From positions 6,262,001-6,326,000 of the forward strand of contig NZ_CP019420.1 in NCBI RefSeq assembly GCF_001984215.1: a stretch of 64,000 nucleotides of DNA. The letters run 5' to 3'. Numbering within the stretch: position 1 is the stretch's first letter; the number at the start of each line of letters is the position of its first letter. Under the pieces are notes generated by a model. That model ran no database searches, was not told the origin of the DNA, and saw nothing but the letters and a program-made list of their open reading frames with translations. Below, one piece after another: positions 12,640 through 21,359 of the stretch. The stretch comes from Mycobacterium sp. MS1601. Its GTDB lineage: Bacteria; Actinomycetota; Actinomycetes; Mycobacteriales; Mycobacteriaceae. A program made the position numbers and the translations under genes.

Positions 12640-13181
12640 GCTCCGGCCTCCGTTCCGGCCTGGCCGACCAGATCCAGCTCTCGCTGGCTGGGCGGCGAAA
12701 AATCTACTTGCACAACAGCTTTGGTGATGTCACCGAGCTGCACCTCACGAACCGACCATCTGATCGCCCCCTTGCCGCCGGCCGGTACCACCAGCCGGAG
12801 AAGACCGGAGTCCACGCCTGCGATCCGTCCGGTGACCTGCTCACCGTCACCGAGGCGCAGTTCCACCCGGCGCCCGTGCGCCCGGCGAAAGTGCTTCTCG
12901 GTACTCAGCGGCCGGTCGACTCCCGGCGAACTCACTTCCAGCACGTAGGGACTGGACGCCTCGGTCAGGGTGTCCAATAGCTGTGAGGCGGTGCGCGACA
13001 GCTCGGCGACGGCATCGAGATCCAGCGGGGTGTCACCGTCGGCGACGACGACGATCCGGGCCGGGTTCGAGGACGTGTCCACACGAACGTCCTCGATCTC
13101 GTAACCGGCACGCATGAATTCACCACCGAGCAGCTCGATCACCTGGGGCGGTGAAGGCAGTCCCCTGGACCGCTCTGTCAC
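12636..13181 (-). CDS. rimP: ribosome maturation factor RimP
   Basis: 181-residue RimP, required for 30S assembly. The family signature [14 protein letters not shown] is clear near residue 100, and the C-terminal SH3-like domain carries the RGRIAG-type segment ([15 protein letters not shown]). GTG 13181 is preceded by AGGAG six bases upstream. It is the first gene of the leftward operon rimP-nusA-ylxR-infB-rbfA-nrnA; the operon promoter should lie in 13182-13339. Confidence 0.92.
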   Translation of the reverse strand: MTERSRGLPSPPQVIELLGGEFMRAGYEIEDVRVDTSSNPARIVVVADGDTPLDLDAVAELSRTASQLLDTLTEASSPYVLEVSSPGVDRPLSTEKHFRRAHGRRVELRLGDGEQVTGRIAGVDSGLLRLVVPAGGKGAIRWSVREVQLGDITKAVVQVDFSPPSQRELDLVGQAGTEAGA

Positions 13182-13339
13182 GGCGAGCTCCTCATCTTGA
13201 GTTGTCCGGTCAGTTCGTCAAGCACCAGTCCGGCAGCAGATGCCGCCGAGCCAGCCATCCACGATACGCCAGGACACCGGTGAACAATCCCAAACGGCCG
13301 GGCACGAGCGCGTGCGGCACCGGATGGCAGGATGGTGCG

Positions 13340-13864
13340 GTGCCCGTCGTGCCACCACGAGTCACCGGACCGCTCCGCAGGCGGGAGGTGCTGGTCGGTG
13401 CGCTGGGACTGACAGCGCTGACGCTGACGAGTTGCAGCGCGCCCCCACCCCCCGACGTCGACGAGCTGCGGGCCCAACTGGCCCTGGCCACCTCCGACAG
13501 CGAACTGGCCCGAGCGGCGGCAGTGGCGGCTCCCAGGGCCGCCCAGCCGGCCCTGGTGCAGATCGCCGGCGAACGCGCGCGGCATGCCCAGGCATTGGCC
13601 GACGAGATCTCCCGCACGCTGGGCACGGTGGTGCCTCCCACCCTGACGTCAACATCGACATCGACGACCACCACCTCGGGAACCCCGCAACCACCCAGCC
13701 CGGCCCCCGGCGTCGACGACGTGGCGGCGGCCCTGCGCAGCTCAGCCGGCAGTGCCGCGGACTACGCCGCCAGGGAGTCGGGGTATCGGGCCGGGTTGCT
13801 GGGCTCCATCGCCGCGGCGTGCACCGCGGCCTACACCGTGGCCCTGCCGAGGACGTCGACATGA
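13340..13864 (+). CDS. putative lipoprotein (Rv2843-like)
   Basis: A 174-residue exported protein. The start of the mature region is marked by LRRREVL, then a hydrophobic stretch ending in LTLTSC, which is both a twin-arginine-like motif and a lipobox (LTSC), so a Tat-type lipoprotein is likely. The rest is Ala-rich helix, with a Ser/Thr/Pro linker in the middle. GTG 13340 is preceded by CAGGATGG. It overlaps the downstream ferritin-like gene (ATGA), and may itself be half of a four-helix protein. Function unknown. Confidence 0.65.
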   Translation: MPVVPPRVTGPLRRREVLVGALGLTALTLTSCSAPPPPDVDELRAQLALATSDSELARAAAVAAPRAAQPALVQIAGERARHAQALADEISRTLGTVVPPTLTSTSTSTTTTSGTPQPPSPAPGVDDVAAALRSSAGSAADYAARESGYRAGLLGSIAAACTAAYTVALPRTST

Positions 13865-14337
13865 CCTCCACCGAACCCACACCCACCGAGACGGCTCGCC
13901 CGTCGGACCCGGCGGCCGCCGCCCTGTACGACGCGCTGGCAGCCGAGCACGCGACGATCTACGGGTACGGGATCGTCTCGGCGCATTCCACACCGGACGA
14001 CAACTGGCTGGTCTCCGAGGCCATCGCCGGGCATCGCGAACAGCGCGAGGCACTGTTGTCGATGCTGGCTGCGCAATCTGTCGAGCCACCGCCGGCCGCG
14101 CCGGGTTATCAGCTGCCCATGGTGGTCAACGACCCATCACAAGCCGCCGAGCTGGCCCTGCAGATGGAGAACGACGTCGCCACGGCCTGGCGGGCCGTTC
14201 TCGAGCAGTCCAGCAACGAAGCGGACCGAACCTACGCGGTGGGAGCGCTGACCCAGAGCGCCATTCTGGCCGCCCGGTGGCAGAAGATCCTCGGCGAGTG
14301 GCCGATCACCACGGCCTTCCCGGGCGGACCCGAGTAG
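13861..14337 (+). CDS. ferritin-like DUF4439 protein (Rv2844-like)
   Basis: A 158-residue mostly helical protein: ALYDALAAEHATIYGYG, then AIAGHREQREALLSML, then a third and fourth helix. The E-x-x-H and H-x-x-x-E pattern in the helices fits the ferritin-like DUF4439 domain. It may bind a di-metal centre, but this is inference. It is translationally coupled to the lipoprotein upstream, and converges on proS; the two stop codons sit in a short GTAGCC/GGCTAC hairpin (14334-14362). Confidence 0.65.
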   Translation: MTSTEPTPTETARPSDPAAAALYDALAAEHATIYGYGIVSAHSTPDDNWLVSEAIAGHREQREALLSMLAAQSVEPPPAAPGYQLPMVVNDPSQAAELALQMENDVATAWRAVLEQSSNEADRTYAVGALTQSAILAARWQKILGEWPITTAFPGGPE

Positions 14338-14358
14338 CCAGCGGCTCCCCCTCCCCGG

Positions 14359-16110
14359 CTACGACACCGCCGCCACGATGTCCACGGCCGCCGAATCGAC
14401 CGCAATCTCACTGGTCTCACCGCTGAACCTGTTGCGCAGCTCCACCACACCGTTGGCCCAGCCGCGACCGACGACCACCACCCATGGCATGCCGAGCAGC
14501 TCGGCGTCCTTGAACTTCACCCCCGGCGAGGCCGTCCTGTCGTCGAGCAGCACGTCGAGGCCGAGCCGGTCCAGCGCCGTGGCCAGTTCGGTGGCCCCGG
14601 CACGCGCCTCGGCGTCCTTGTTGGCGATCACCAGGTGTACATCGAAGGGTGATACCGATGCCGGCCACCGCAGCCCGAGGCTGTCGTGCTGCTGCTCGGC
14701 GATGACGGCCACCAGCCGGGACACGCCGATGCCGTAGGACCCCATGGTGAGCCGCACCGGCTTGCCGTCCTCGCCGAGGACGTCGACGGTGAAGGCGTCG
14801 GTGTACTTGCGACCGAGCTGGAAGATGTGTCCGATCTCGATACCGCGCGCCGACACCAGCGGGCCCGCACCGTCAGGCGACGGGTCGCCGTCGCGGATCT
14901 CGGCGGCTTCGATGGTGCCGTCGGCGGTGAAGTCGCGGCCTGCCACCAGGCCCACGACGTGTCTGTTGGGCGCGTCGGCTCCGGTGATCCATGCCGTACC
15001 GTCGACCACGCGCGGGTCAACCAGGTAGCGAACCCCGTTGTCCAGCAACGCCTTCGGACCCACATACCCCTTCACCAGGAACGGGTTCTTCGCGAAATCG
15101 GCGTCGCCGAGCATGACGTATTCGGCCGGGTCCAGCGCCGCCCCGAGACGTTTTTCGTCAACCTCGCGGTCACCGGGTACGCCGACGGCCAGCAGTTCCC
15201 ACTCACCACCGGGCTCACGGGTCTTGAGCAGCACGTTCTTCAGCGTGTCCGCCGCGGTCACCGGCCTGTCGAACTGCGGCAGGCCGGCACTGTTGGCCCA
15301 GTCGACCAGAGTGGCGATGGTGGGAGTGTCCGGGGTTTCGTAGACCTTCGCCTCGGGCTGTCCGTCAATGGGCAGCGGCTCGGGCACCTTGGTGATCACG
15401 GCTTCGACGTTGGCGGCGTAGCCGGACTCCAGACACCGCACGAAGGTGTCCTCACCGACTTCACTCTCGGCCAGAAACTCCTCGGAGGCACTGCCACCCA
15501 TGGCGCCGGAGACCGCCGAGACGATCACGTACTCCAGTCCCAGCCTGGCGAAGATCTTCTGATAGGCCTCACGGTGAGCGTGGTAGGCATTCTTGAGTCC
15601 GTCGTCGTCGACGTCGAAGGAGTAGGAGTCCTTCATCAGGAACTCACGGCCACGCAGGATGCCCGCGCGCGGACGCGCTTCGTCGCGGTACTTGTTCTGG
15701 ATCTGGTAGAGGATGACCGGGAAGTCTTTGTACGAGCTGTACTCCCCCTTCACCGTCAGCGCGAACATCTCTTCGTGCGTCGGCGCCAGCAGGTAGTCGT
15801 TGCGCCGACGATCCTGAAGTCGGAAGAGGTTGGGGCCGTACTCGGTCCAGCGGTTGGTGTTCTCGTAGGGCGTACGCGGCAGCAGGGCGGGAAACAGGAT
15901 CTCCTGGCCGCCGATGTGGGCCATCTCGTCACGGACGATCGCCTCGATCTTGCGCAGCACCCGTAGGCCCAGCGGCAACCAGCTGTACAGACCGGGCCCC
16001 ACAGGGCGTACGTAACCGGCGCGGATGAGCAGCTTGTGGCTGGGGACCTCGGCATCGGCCGGGTCGTCACGGAGGGTTCGGAGAAACAGCTCCGACATGC
16101 GGGTGATCAC
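14359..16110 (-). CDS. proS: prolyl-tRNA synthetase
   Basis: 583-residue class II synthetase of the bacterial type. Motif 1/2 regions ([43 protein letters not shown], the latter quoted over 20 only in parts here) precede an insertion editing domain (about residues 225-400, including [15 protein letters not shown]), and the [13 protein letters not shown] motif 3 lies before the anticodon-binding domain. The start is GTG 16110 ([16 protein letters not shown]), matching the M. tuberculosis protein; an in-frame extension upstream has no family support. Confidence 0.95.
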   Translation of the reverse strand: MITRMSELFLRTLRDDPADAEVPSHKLLIRAGYVRPVGPGLYSWLPLGLRVLRKIEAIVRDEMAHIGGQEILFPALLPRTPYENTNRWTEYGPNLFRLQDRRRNDYLLAPTHEEMFALTVKGEYSSYKDFPVILYQIQNKYRDEARPRAGILRGREFLMKDSYSFDVDDDGLKNAYHAHREAYQKIFARLGLEYVIVSAVSGAMGGSASEEFLAESEVGEDTFVRCLESGYAANVEAVITKVPEPLPIDGQPEAKVYETPDTPTIATLVDWANSAGLPQFDRPVTAADTLKNVLLKTREPGGEWELLAVGVPGDREVDEKRLGAALDPAEYVMLGDADFAKNPFLVKGYVGPKALLDNGVRYLVDPRVVDGTAWITGADAPNRHVVGLVAGRDFTADGTIEAAEIRDGDPSPDGAGPLVSARGIEIGHIFQLGRKYTDAFTVDVLGEDGKPVRLTMGSYGIGVSRLVAVIAEQQHDSLGLRWPASVSPFDVHLVIANKDAEARAGATELATALDRLGLDVLLDDRTASPGVKFKDAELLGMPWVVVVGRGWANGVVELRNRFSGETSEIAVDSAAVDIVAAVS

Positions 16111-16453
16111 AGCGGGCCAGCCTAGCCGGAGTCGATCCCGACGAGCTCGAGGTGCTGCGGTACTGCCGAGGCGGGTCAGAACGCGCTGATGCGCACCGTG
16201 CGGGCCACACGGACACCGACCGTGGGTTTTATCCACAGCAGTTGTGCACAGGTGGGGATGAATTACATCCGTGTGGTTTTCCCCGCCAGAGTCATGCCAT
16301 GCACCTCAGCAGGGGTGCACAAGGGCTGTGCTGAATCGCGTGTACCCACGACAAAACGCACCCAAACCACTCGAGACACTTCTCTTCCCGACGATTCCGC
16401 CCGACTTGGCGACTGGCGTTGCCGCGAGATATCCCGGCGACGGGCTGCCCGGC
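16111..16453. other. 343-bp intergenic region without a convincing gene
   Basis: Between the start of proS and the end of efpA, both leftward, so it holds the proS promoter and the efpA 3' flank. A 98-codon reading on the + strand overlaps the efpA end and shows no family features. It contains two DnaA-box-like nonamers (16229-16250) and a weak TGCACC/GGTGCA hairpin (16300-16319). Nothing else is recognised. Confidence 0.5.
16229..16250 (+). promoter_or_regulatory. pair of DnaA-box-like sites
   Basis: TTATCCACA at 16229-16237 is a perfect match to the classical DnaA box. TTGTGCACA at 16242-16250 is one change from TTGTCCACA. The two share orientation and are 4 bases apart. The location is intergenic, upstream of proS, and far from any origin gene such as dnaA or dnaN. 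Confidence 0.4.
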
Positions 16454-18025
16454 TCAGAGCTCGCCGGCGTCCAATGCGTCCTTGACTTCTTGCGCATGCG
16501 CCACCTGCTTGGCGGTGTAGCCGATGAACAACGCGGCGGCGCCCACCAGGACCGCCACGGCAGCCACCCACAACAGGCCGTAGGTGTATCCGGCATCCAG
16601 AGCGTTGAGCTGCGCCTCGTTCATGTCCTTGACCGGGCCGGTGGTACCGCCCAGGTAGAGCGTGCGCGAGGTGATGACGGCCTGGATGATCGCGAGCACC
16701 ACGGGGCCACCGAGGTTCTGCAGCATCAGCGCGATGGCGGAGACGGGACCGATCTGGTCGAAACCGACACCGGCGATGGCCGACACGGTCAACGGGACGA
16801 CGATCATGCCGATGCCGAAGCCGCCCACCGTGATGGGGATGACGAGATTGGGGAAGTACGGGATGTCGCCGTGCAAGGTGCTGCCGTAGAGCATGGCGGC
16901 CAGCACCAGGACGCCACCACCGATGACGAGGACCCGCGGCGGGAACTTCGACACCAGAACCGAGGACAGGCCGAGGCCGATACCCAGGGCGATCACGAAC
17001 GGGATGAAGCCGATACCGGCCCTCAGGGCGCTGTAGCCCATGATGTCCTGCACGTACAGCCCGATCAGCACGGTCAGCGTGAACATGACGCCGCCGGCGA
17101 GGAACACTGCATAGAAGGTGGCCACCCGGTTGCGATCCCGGAACAGGGCGAAGGGCACAACGGGGTTCTCGGCGGTGCGCTCGACGATGACGAACGCCAC
17201 GAAAGCCACCAGGGCCACGGCACCCGCGGCGAGTGTCATCGGCGTCAGCCAGCCGTTCTCCGGACCCTGGGTGAAACCGAACACCGCCGCCGTGCACCCC
17301 AGGGTGGCCAGCAACGCGCCTGCGGCGTCGAGCTTCATCCGCTCCTTGTTGGTCTCGCGAAGCGTGGTGTAGGCCAGGAACAGCATCAGCAGGCCAATCG
17401 GCACGTTCACCAGGAACGCCAGGCGCCAGGAGACCTCGGTGAGTGCGCCACCGACAACGAGGCCCATCACCGAACCCACGCCGGTCATGGCGGCGAACAC
17501 CGCGGTGGCGGCGTTACGGGCCGGGCCCTTGGGGAACGTGGTGGCCACCAGTGCCAGGCCGGTGGGCGAGGCGATGGCCGCGCCGACGCCTTGCAGCAGG
17601 CGCGCGACCACCAGAGTGCCTTCACTCCAAGCGATTCCACACAACACCGAGGCGATGGTGAACAGCGCGACACCCACGATGAAGGTGCGCTTGCGGCCGA
17701 TGGTGTCACCAAGGCGGCCGCCGAGCAGCATCAGGCCGCCGAACGTCAGGACGTATGCGGTGATGACCCAGCTGCGGCCTGCGTCAGACAGACCGAGTTC
17801 GTCCTGGATCTGCGGCAGCGCGACGATGGCGATGGTGCTGTCCATGGTGGCCAGCAACTGCATGCCGCCGATCGCGATGACCGCGTAGATGAAACGCCGC
17901 GACGGCAACCAACTGGGGAACTTGCCCGTACGCTGCGACTTCTCCACCTTCACCGGCAGCGCGCGGTCCGAGCCGGCAGCACGTGCTTCCGCGTGTGCCC
18001 GTTCGGCGTCGTTGAGTGCCGTCAT
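16454..18025 (-). CDS. efpA: MFS drug efflux pump EfpA
   Basis: 523-residue DHA2 (14-helix) major facilitator. MFS motif A (GGRLGDTIGRKR) lies after helix 2 and GLALVATTFPKGPARNAATAV after helix 5 region; a long loop separates the halves. The sequence agrees closely with M. tuberculosis EfpA over its length, including the C-terminal VAHAQEVK. EfpA is a lipid/multidrug exporter of the inner membrane. It sits downstream of proS in the same order as Rv2845c-Rv2846c. AT-rich sequence just upstream (18035-18065) is the likely promoter. Confidence 0.95.
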   Translation of the reverse strand: MTALNDAERAHAEARAAGSDRALPVKVEKSQRTGKFPSWLPSRRFIYAVIAIGGMQLLATMDSTIAIVALPQIQDELGLSDAGRSWVITAYVLTFGGLMLLGGRLGDTIGRKRTFIVGVALFTIASVLCGIAWSEGTLVVARLLQGVGAAIASPTGLALVATTFPKGPARNAATAVFAAMTGVGSVMGLVVGGALTEVSWRLAFLVNVPIGLLMLFLAYTTLRETNKERMKLDAAGALLATLGCTAAVFGFTQGPENGWLTPMTLAAGAVALVAFVAFVIVERTAENPVVPFALFRDRNRVATFYAVFLAGGVMFTLTVLIGLYVQDIMGYSALRAGIGFIPFVIALGIGLGLSSVLVSKFPPRVLVIGGGVLVLAAMLYGSTLHGDIPYFPNLVIPITVGGFGIGMIVVPLTVSAIAGVGFDQIGPVSAIALMLQNLGGPVVLAIIQAVITSRTLYLGGTTGPVKDMNEAQLNALDAGYTYGLLWVAAVAVLVGAAALFIGYTAKQVAHAQEVKDALDAGEL

Positions 18026-18106
18026 ACCGAGCTACCCTACAGTAATCTTAAGAGTTGTTTAAAGCTCGGATTGGTCACGGAACCGCCGAGACGGGCACCG
18101 TGTGGC

Positions 18107-19327
18107 CTAGTCCGCGGACGCTCCCACGTTCACGACATCGCCGATCACGATGATCGCCGGCGGCCGGATACCGTCGGCGCGGATCACCTCGGCCGCATCG
18201 GCCAAGGTTGCCCGGACCACCCGCTCGGCGGATGTGGTGCCGTGCTGGACAACCAGTACCGGGGTCTGCGGCGACCGGCCCCCGTCGCGCAGGGCGCGAG
18301 CGAACAGTTCGATCCGTTCCACCGCCATGAGCAGCACGATCGTGCCTTTCATGGCGGCCAGAGCCGACCAGTTGACCAGCGATTCGGGGTGGTCGGGAGG
18401 TAGGTGACCACTCACCACCACGAACTCGTGGTTGACCGCGCGGTGGGTGACAGGCACCCCGGCTGCGGCCGGCACAGCGATTGCGCTGGTGATTCCGGGC
18501 ACCACGGTGACCGGGATCCCGGCCTCGGTGCACGCCAGAACTTCCTCGTAACCGCGCGCGAAGACGAACGGATCGCCACCCTTGAGCCGGACGACGAACT
18601 GTCCGGACCGCGCCCGGTTTATGAGAACGTCATTAATCGCTTCTTGGGCCATCGCGCGGCCGTAGGGAATCTTGGCGGCGTCGATCACCTCGACATGCGG
18701 CGGCAGCTCCGCCAGCAACTGCGCGGGTGCCAACCGGTCGGCCACCACCACGTCGGCCCGTGCCAGCAACCGCCGGCCCCGCACCGTGATGAGCTCGGGG
18801 TCACCCGGGCCTCCACCCACCAGAGCCACGCTGCCCCGCAGGTCGTTGGCGGTCTCGGCCAACTCCTCCCTGGTCGAGATCGAGCCCGCCTGCAGCGCCT
18901 CGAGGATCGCCGTGCGGATGCCGGCCGAACGGCGGTGCTCTCCACCCGCCAACACGCCCACCGACAGTCCGGCGTAATCCAGGGTGGCAGGTGTCACCGC
19001 CGAACCCTCGACGGCGACGTCGGCGCGCACGCAGAAAATGCGCCTGGCATCGGCCTCGTCGACAATCGCGGCGTTGGTGTGCGGTTCGTCGGTGGCGGCG
19101 ATGGCATACCAGGCGCCCTCGAGATCACCGTCGCGGTAGTCACGCAGCTCCAGGGTGATGCCTGCCATCGCCTCGACGGCCGGGGTGGCGGCGCGGGTGA
19201 TGACGTGCACATCGGCACCAGAGTCGACGAGCAGGCCGAGGCGGCGCTGGGCCACTGATCCCCCACCGACCACCACGACCTTCTTGCCGGTCAGGCGGAC
19301 TCCGACGAGGTAGGCGTTCTCGGTCAC
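18107..19327 (-). CDS. cysG: siroheme synthase, CysG type
   Basis: 406-residue fusion. Residues 1-150 form the precorrin-2 dehydrogenase/ferrochelatase half, with the NAD-binding GGGSVAQRR and the R-IFCVRADVAVEG-type segment. Residues about 160-400 are the SAM-dependent uroporphyrinogen-III C-methyltransferase, with VGGGPGDPELITVRG, LKGGDPFVFARG and a PGITSAIAVPAAAGVP segment. It turns uroporphyrinogen III into siroheme or precorrin-2 for sulfite/nitrite reductases and cobalamin. GTG 19327 overlaps the cobB stop (GTGA). Equivalent to Rv2847c. Confidence 0.93.
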   Translation of the reverse strand: MTENAYLVGVRLTGKKVVVVGGGSVAQRRLGLLVDSGADVHVITRAATPAVEAMAGITLELRDYRDGDLEGAWYAIAATDEPHTNAAIVDEADARRIFCVRADVAVEGSAVTPATLDYAGLSVGVLAGGEHRRSAGIRTAILEALQAGSISTREELAETANDLRGSVALVGGGPGDPELITVRGRRLLARADVVVADRLAPAQLLAELPPHVEVIDAAKIPYGRAMAQEAINDVLINRARSGQFVVRLKGGDPFVFARGYEEVLACTEAGIPVTVVPGITSAIAVPAAAGVPVTHRAVNHEFVVVSGHLPPDHPESLVNWSALAAMKGTIVLLMAVERIELFARALRDGGRSPQTPVLVVQHGTTSAERVVRATLADAAEVIRADGIRPPAIIVIGDVVNVGASAD

Positions 19328-20721
19328 CCGGCGAGCTTAGTGGGTACGCAGTGTGCGACGAAGCGACGCACGGACTGCGGGGCGGCGGCGGGGTGGGTGT
19401 GCACGTAGGAGGCGTGCACGCGGGCGTGTACGGCGCCGTCGCGCCGGCTGGAACCGTCGGGCATCCGGTAGGCCCAGGCCTGCGGGTAGCTGGAGTTGAA
19501 TTCGACTGTGGTGCGGTGGAATTCGTGGCCGGCAATTCTGGAACCCGCGGTGTGTAGCGACGAGTCGGTGAGTGCCACCGCCTCGCGGTAGCCGAGGGTG
19601 AGACGCGCAGTGAAGCGGGCCGAGCCGTCCAGCACGCCGCACATCGGGTGTCCGTCGAGATCGCCCATCAGGTAGGTCAGCCCGGCGCACTCGGCGTGTA
19701 CCGGCGCCCGCTGCGACAGCACGCGGATCTGTTCGCGCAGCACGGTGTTCCCCGACAGTTCGACCAGGTACTGCTCGGGAAAGCCGCCAGGCAGCACCAC
19801 CGCGGCGGTGTTGTCGGGCAACGTGTCTTCCAACGGGTCGAAGGTCACCACCTGCGCGCCCGCTGCGGTGAGCAGTTCGCGGTGCTCGGCGTAGCTGAAG
19901 CTGAAGGCGCGCCCCGCCGCCACTGCCACCACCGCAGACCCGGGCACGGGTTCCCCCACGACCTCCGGCGACCAGGCGTACACGGGGGCGGTGGCGGCGG
20001 CCGCGATCTGCTCCACCGCCTGCAGATCCACATACCGGGCTATCAGCGTGGTCATCGCCTCGACGGCAAGGCCGGCGGCTCTCCCGTGTTCCACCGCGGT
20101 GATCAGGCCGAGGTGCCGCGACGGAACCTGAAGGTCATCGTGGCGCGGGATGGCGCCCAGCACCGGTAGTCCCACCGTGTCGCAGGCCGCTCGCAGAATC
20201 TGCTCGTGGCGCGCCGATCCGACCCGGTTGAAGATGACCCCGGCCAATCGGGTGCCGCTGTCGTACGTCGAAAAACCGTGCAGCAGTGCCGCGATGCTCT
20301 GGCTCTGGCCACGGGCGTCGACCACCAGCACCACGGGCACCCTCAGCAGAGCGGCCACATGCGCGGTGGATCCGGGCGCGGGCACCTGCGCTCCGTCGGT
20401 GATGCGTCCATCGAACAGCCCCATCACGCCTTCGATGACTGCGATGTCCGCGCCGGCTCGGCCGTGCGCATAAAGCGAGTCGACGAGTCCCTCACCCACC
20501 AACACGGGGTCCAGGTTGCGGCCCGGACGTCCTGTGGCCAAGGCGTGGTAGCCGGGGTCGATGAAGTCGGGCCCCACCTTGAACGGCGCCACCGAACGTC
20601 CGGCGGCCCGCAGGGCACCCATCAAACCTGTTGCCACCGTGGTCTTTCCGCTGCCCGAGGTGGGCGCGGCGATGACGACGGCGGGGGCTAGCACGGGCTC
20701 ACCATGCCCACCCCTCACCAT
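19324..20721 (-). CDS. cobB: cobyrinic/hydrogenobyrinic acid a,c-diamide synthase
   Basis: 465-residue two-domain enzyme. The N-terminal P-loop AAPTSGSGKTTVATGL marks the ATP-dependent amidation domain, with GPDFIDPGYH following. The C-terminal class I glutamine amidotransferase-like domain has VLPGGFPEQY and the nucleophile in VHAECAGLTYL. It amidates the a and c side chains of the corrin ring. ATG 20721 gives a short extra N-terminus; GTG 20694 is an alternative just before the family start. It follows cobO by 6 bp and overlaps cysG. Confidence 0.93.
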   Translation of the reverse strand: MVRGGHGEPVLAPAVVIAAPTSGSGKTTVATGLMGALRAAGRSVAPFKVGPDFIDPGYHALATGRPGRNLDPVLVGEGLVDSLYAHGRAGADIAVIEGVMGLFDGRITDGAQVPAPGSTAHVAALLRVPVVLVVDARGQSQSIAALLHGFSTYDSGTRLAGVIFNRVGSARHEQILRAACDTVGLPVLGAIPRHDDLQVPSRHLGLITAVEHGRAAGLAVEAMTTLIARYVDLQAVEQIAAAATAPVYAWSPEVVGEPVPGSAVVAVAAGRAFSFSYAEHRELLTAAGAQVVTFDPLEDTLPDNTAAVVLPGGFPEQYLVELSGNTVLREQIRVLSQRAPVHAECAGLTYLMGDLDGHPMCGVLDGSARFTARLTLGYREAVALTDSSLHTAGSRIAGHEFHRTTVEFNSSYPQAWAYRMPDGSSRRDGAVHARVHASYVHTHPAAAPQSVRRFVAHCVPTKLAG

Positions 20722-20727
20722 GCCCCC

Positions 20728-21342
20728 TCACCATTCGATGCCCTTCTGGCCCTTGCGTCCCGCGTCCATCGGGTGTTTGACCTTGGTCATCTCCGTCACC
20801 AGGTCGGCGGCCTCGACCAGCGCCGGCGGTGCGTCACGGCCGGTGATCACCACGTGCTGCATGCCGGGGCGCCGCGCCAGGGTGTCGATCACCTCCCCGG
20901 TGTCCACCCAACCCCACTTGAGCGGGTAGGTGAACTCGTCGAGTACGTAGAAATCGTGTTGCCCTGAGGCCAACCTGCGGGCGATCTCGGCCCAGCCGTC
21001 GGCGGCCGCGGCGGCGTGATCGGCCTCCTCACCGTGTTTGCGGGTCCAGGACCAGCCCGCACCCATCTTGTGCCATTCGACCGCGGCGCCGATGCCATGC
21101 TGCTGGTGCAGTTCGCCGAGCTGCCGGAAGGCCGCTTCCTCGCCGACCTTCCACTTGGCGCTCTTGACGAACTGGAACACCGCGACGCTCAGTCCGGAGT
21201 TCCATGCGCGCAAGGCCATTCCGAAGGCGGCGGTGGATTTCCCCTTGCCGGGTCCGGTGTGCACGGCGAGCACCGGGGTGTTGCGGCGCGCTCGGGTGGT
21301 CAGCCCGTCCTGGGGTACAACTGCGGGAACTCCCTGCGGCAT
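20728..21342 (-). CDS. cobO: cob(I)yrinic acid a,c-diamide adenosyltransferase
   Basis: 204-residue CobO/BtuR-type corrinoid adenosyltransferase. The P-loop variant HTGPGKGKSTAAFGMALRA is near residue 28, with FVKSAKWKVGEE, LDEFTYPLKWGW and ITGRDAPP following, all typical of the family. It adenosylates the Co(I) corrinoid using ATP. ATG 21342 is preceded by GGAAGGAAA. It is 17 bp downstream of the AAA+/VWA chelatase gene, in one leftward unit with cobB and cysG. Confidence 0.95.
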   Translation of the reverse strand: MPQGVPAVVPQDGLTTRARRNTPVLAVHTGPGKGKSTAAFGMALRAWNSGLSVAVFQFVKSAKWKVGEEAAFRQLGELHQQHGIGAAVEWHKMGAGWSWTRKHGEEADHAAAAADGWAEIARRLASGQHDFYVLDEFTYPLKWGWVDTGEVIDTLARRPGMQHVVITGRDAPPALVEAADLVTEMTKVKHPMDAGRKGQKGIEW

Positions 21343-21359
21343 GGCGTGTTTCCTTCCAC

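Noticed and set aside
16189..16485. 98-codon + strand reading in the proS/efpA gap
   Set aside because: No ribosome-binding site, Arg-rich composition, overlaps the end of efpA and shows no family resemblance.
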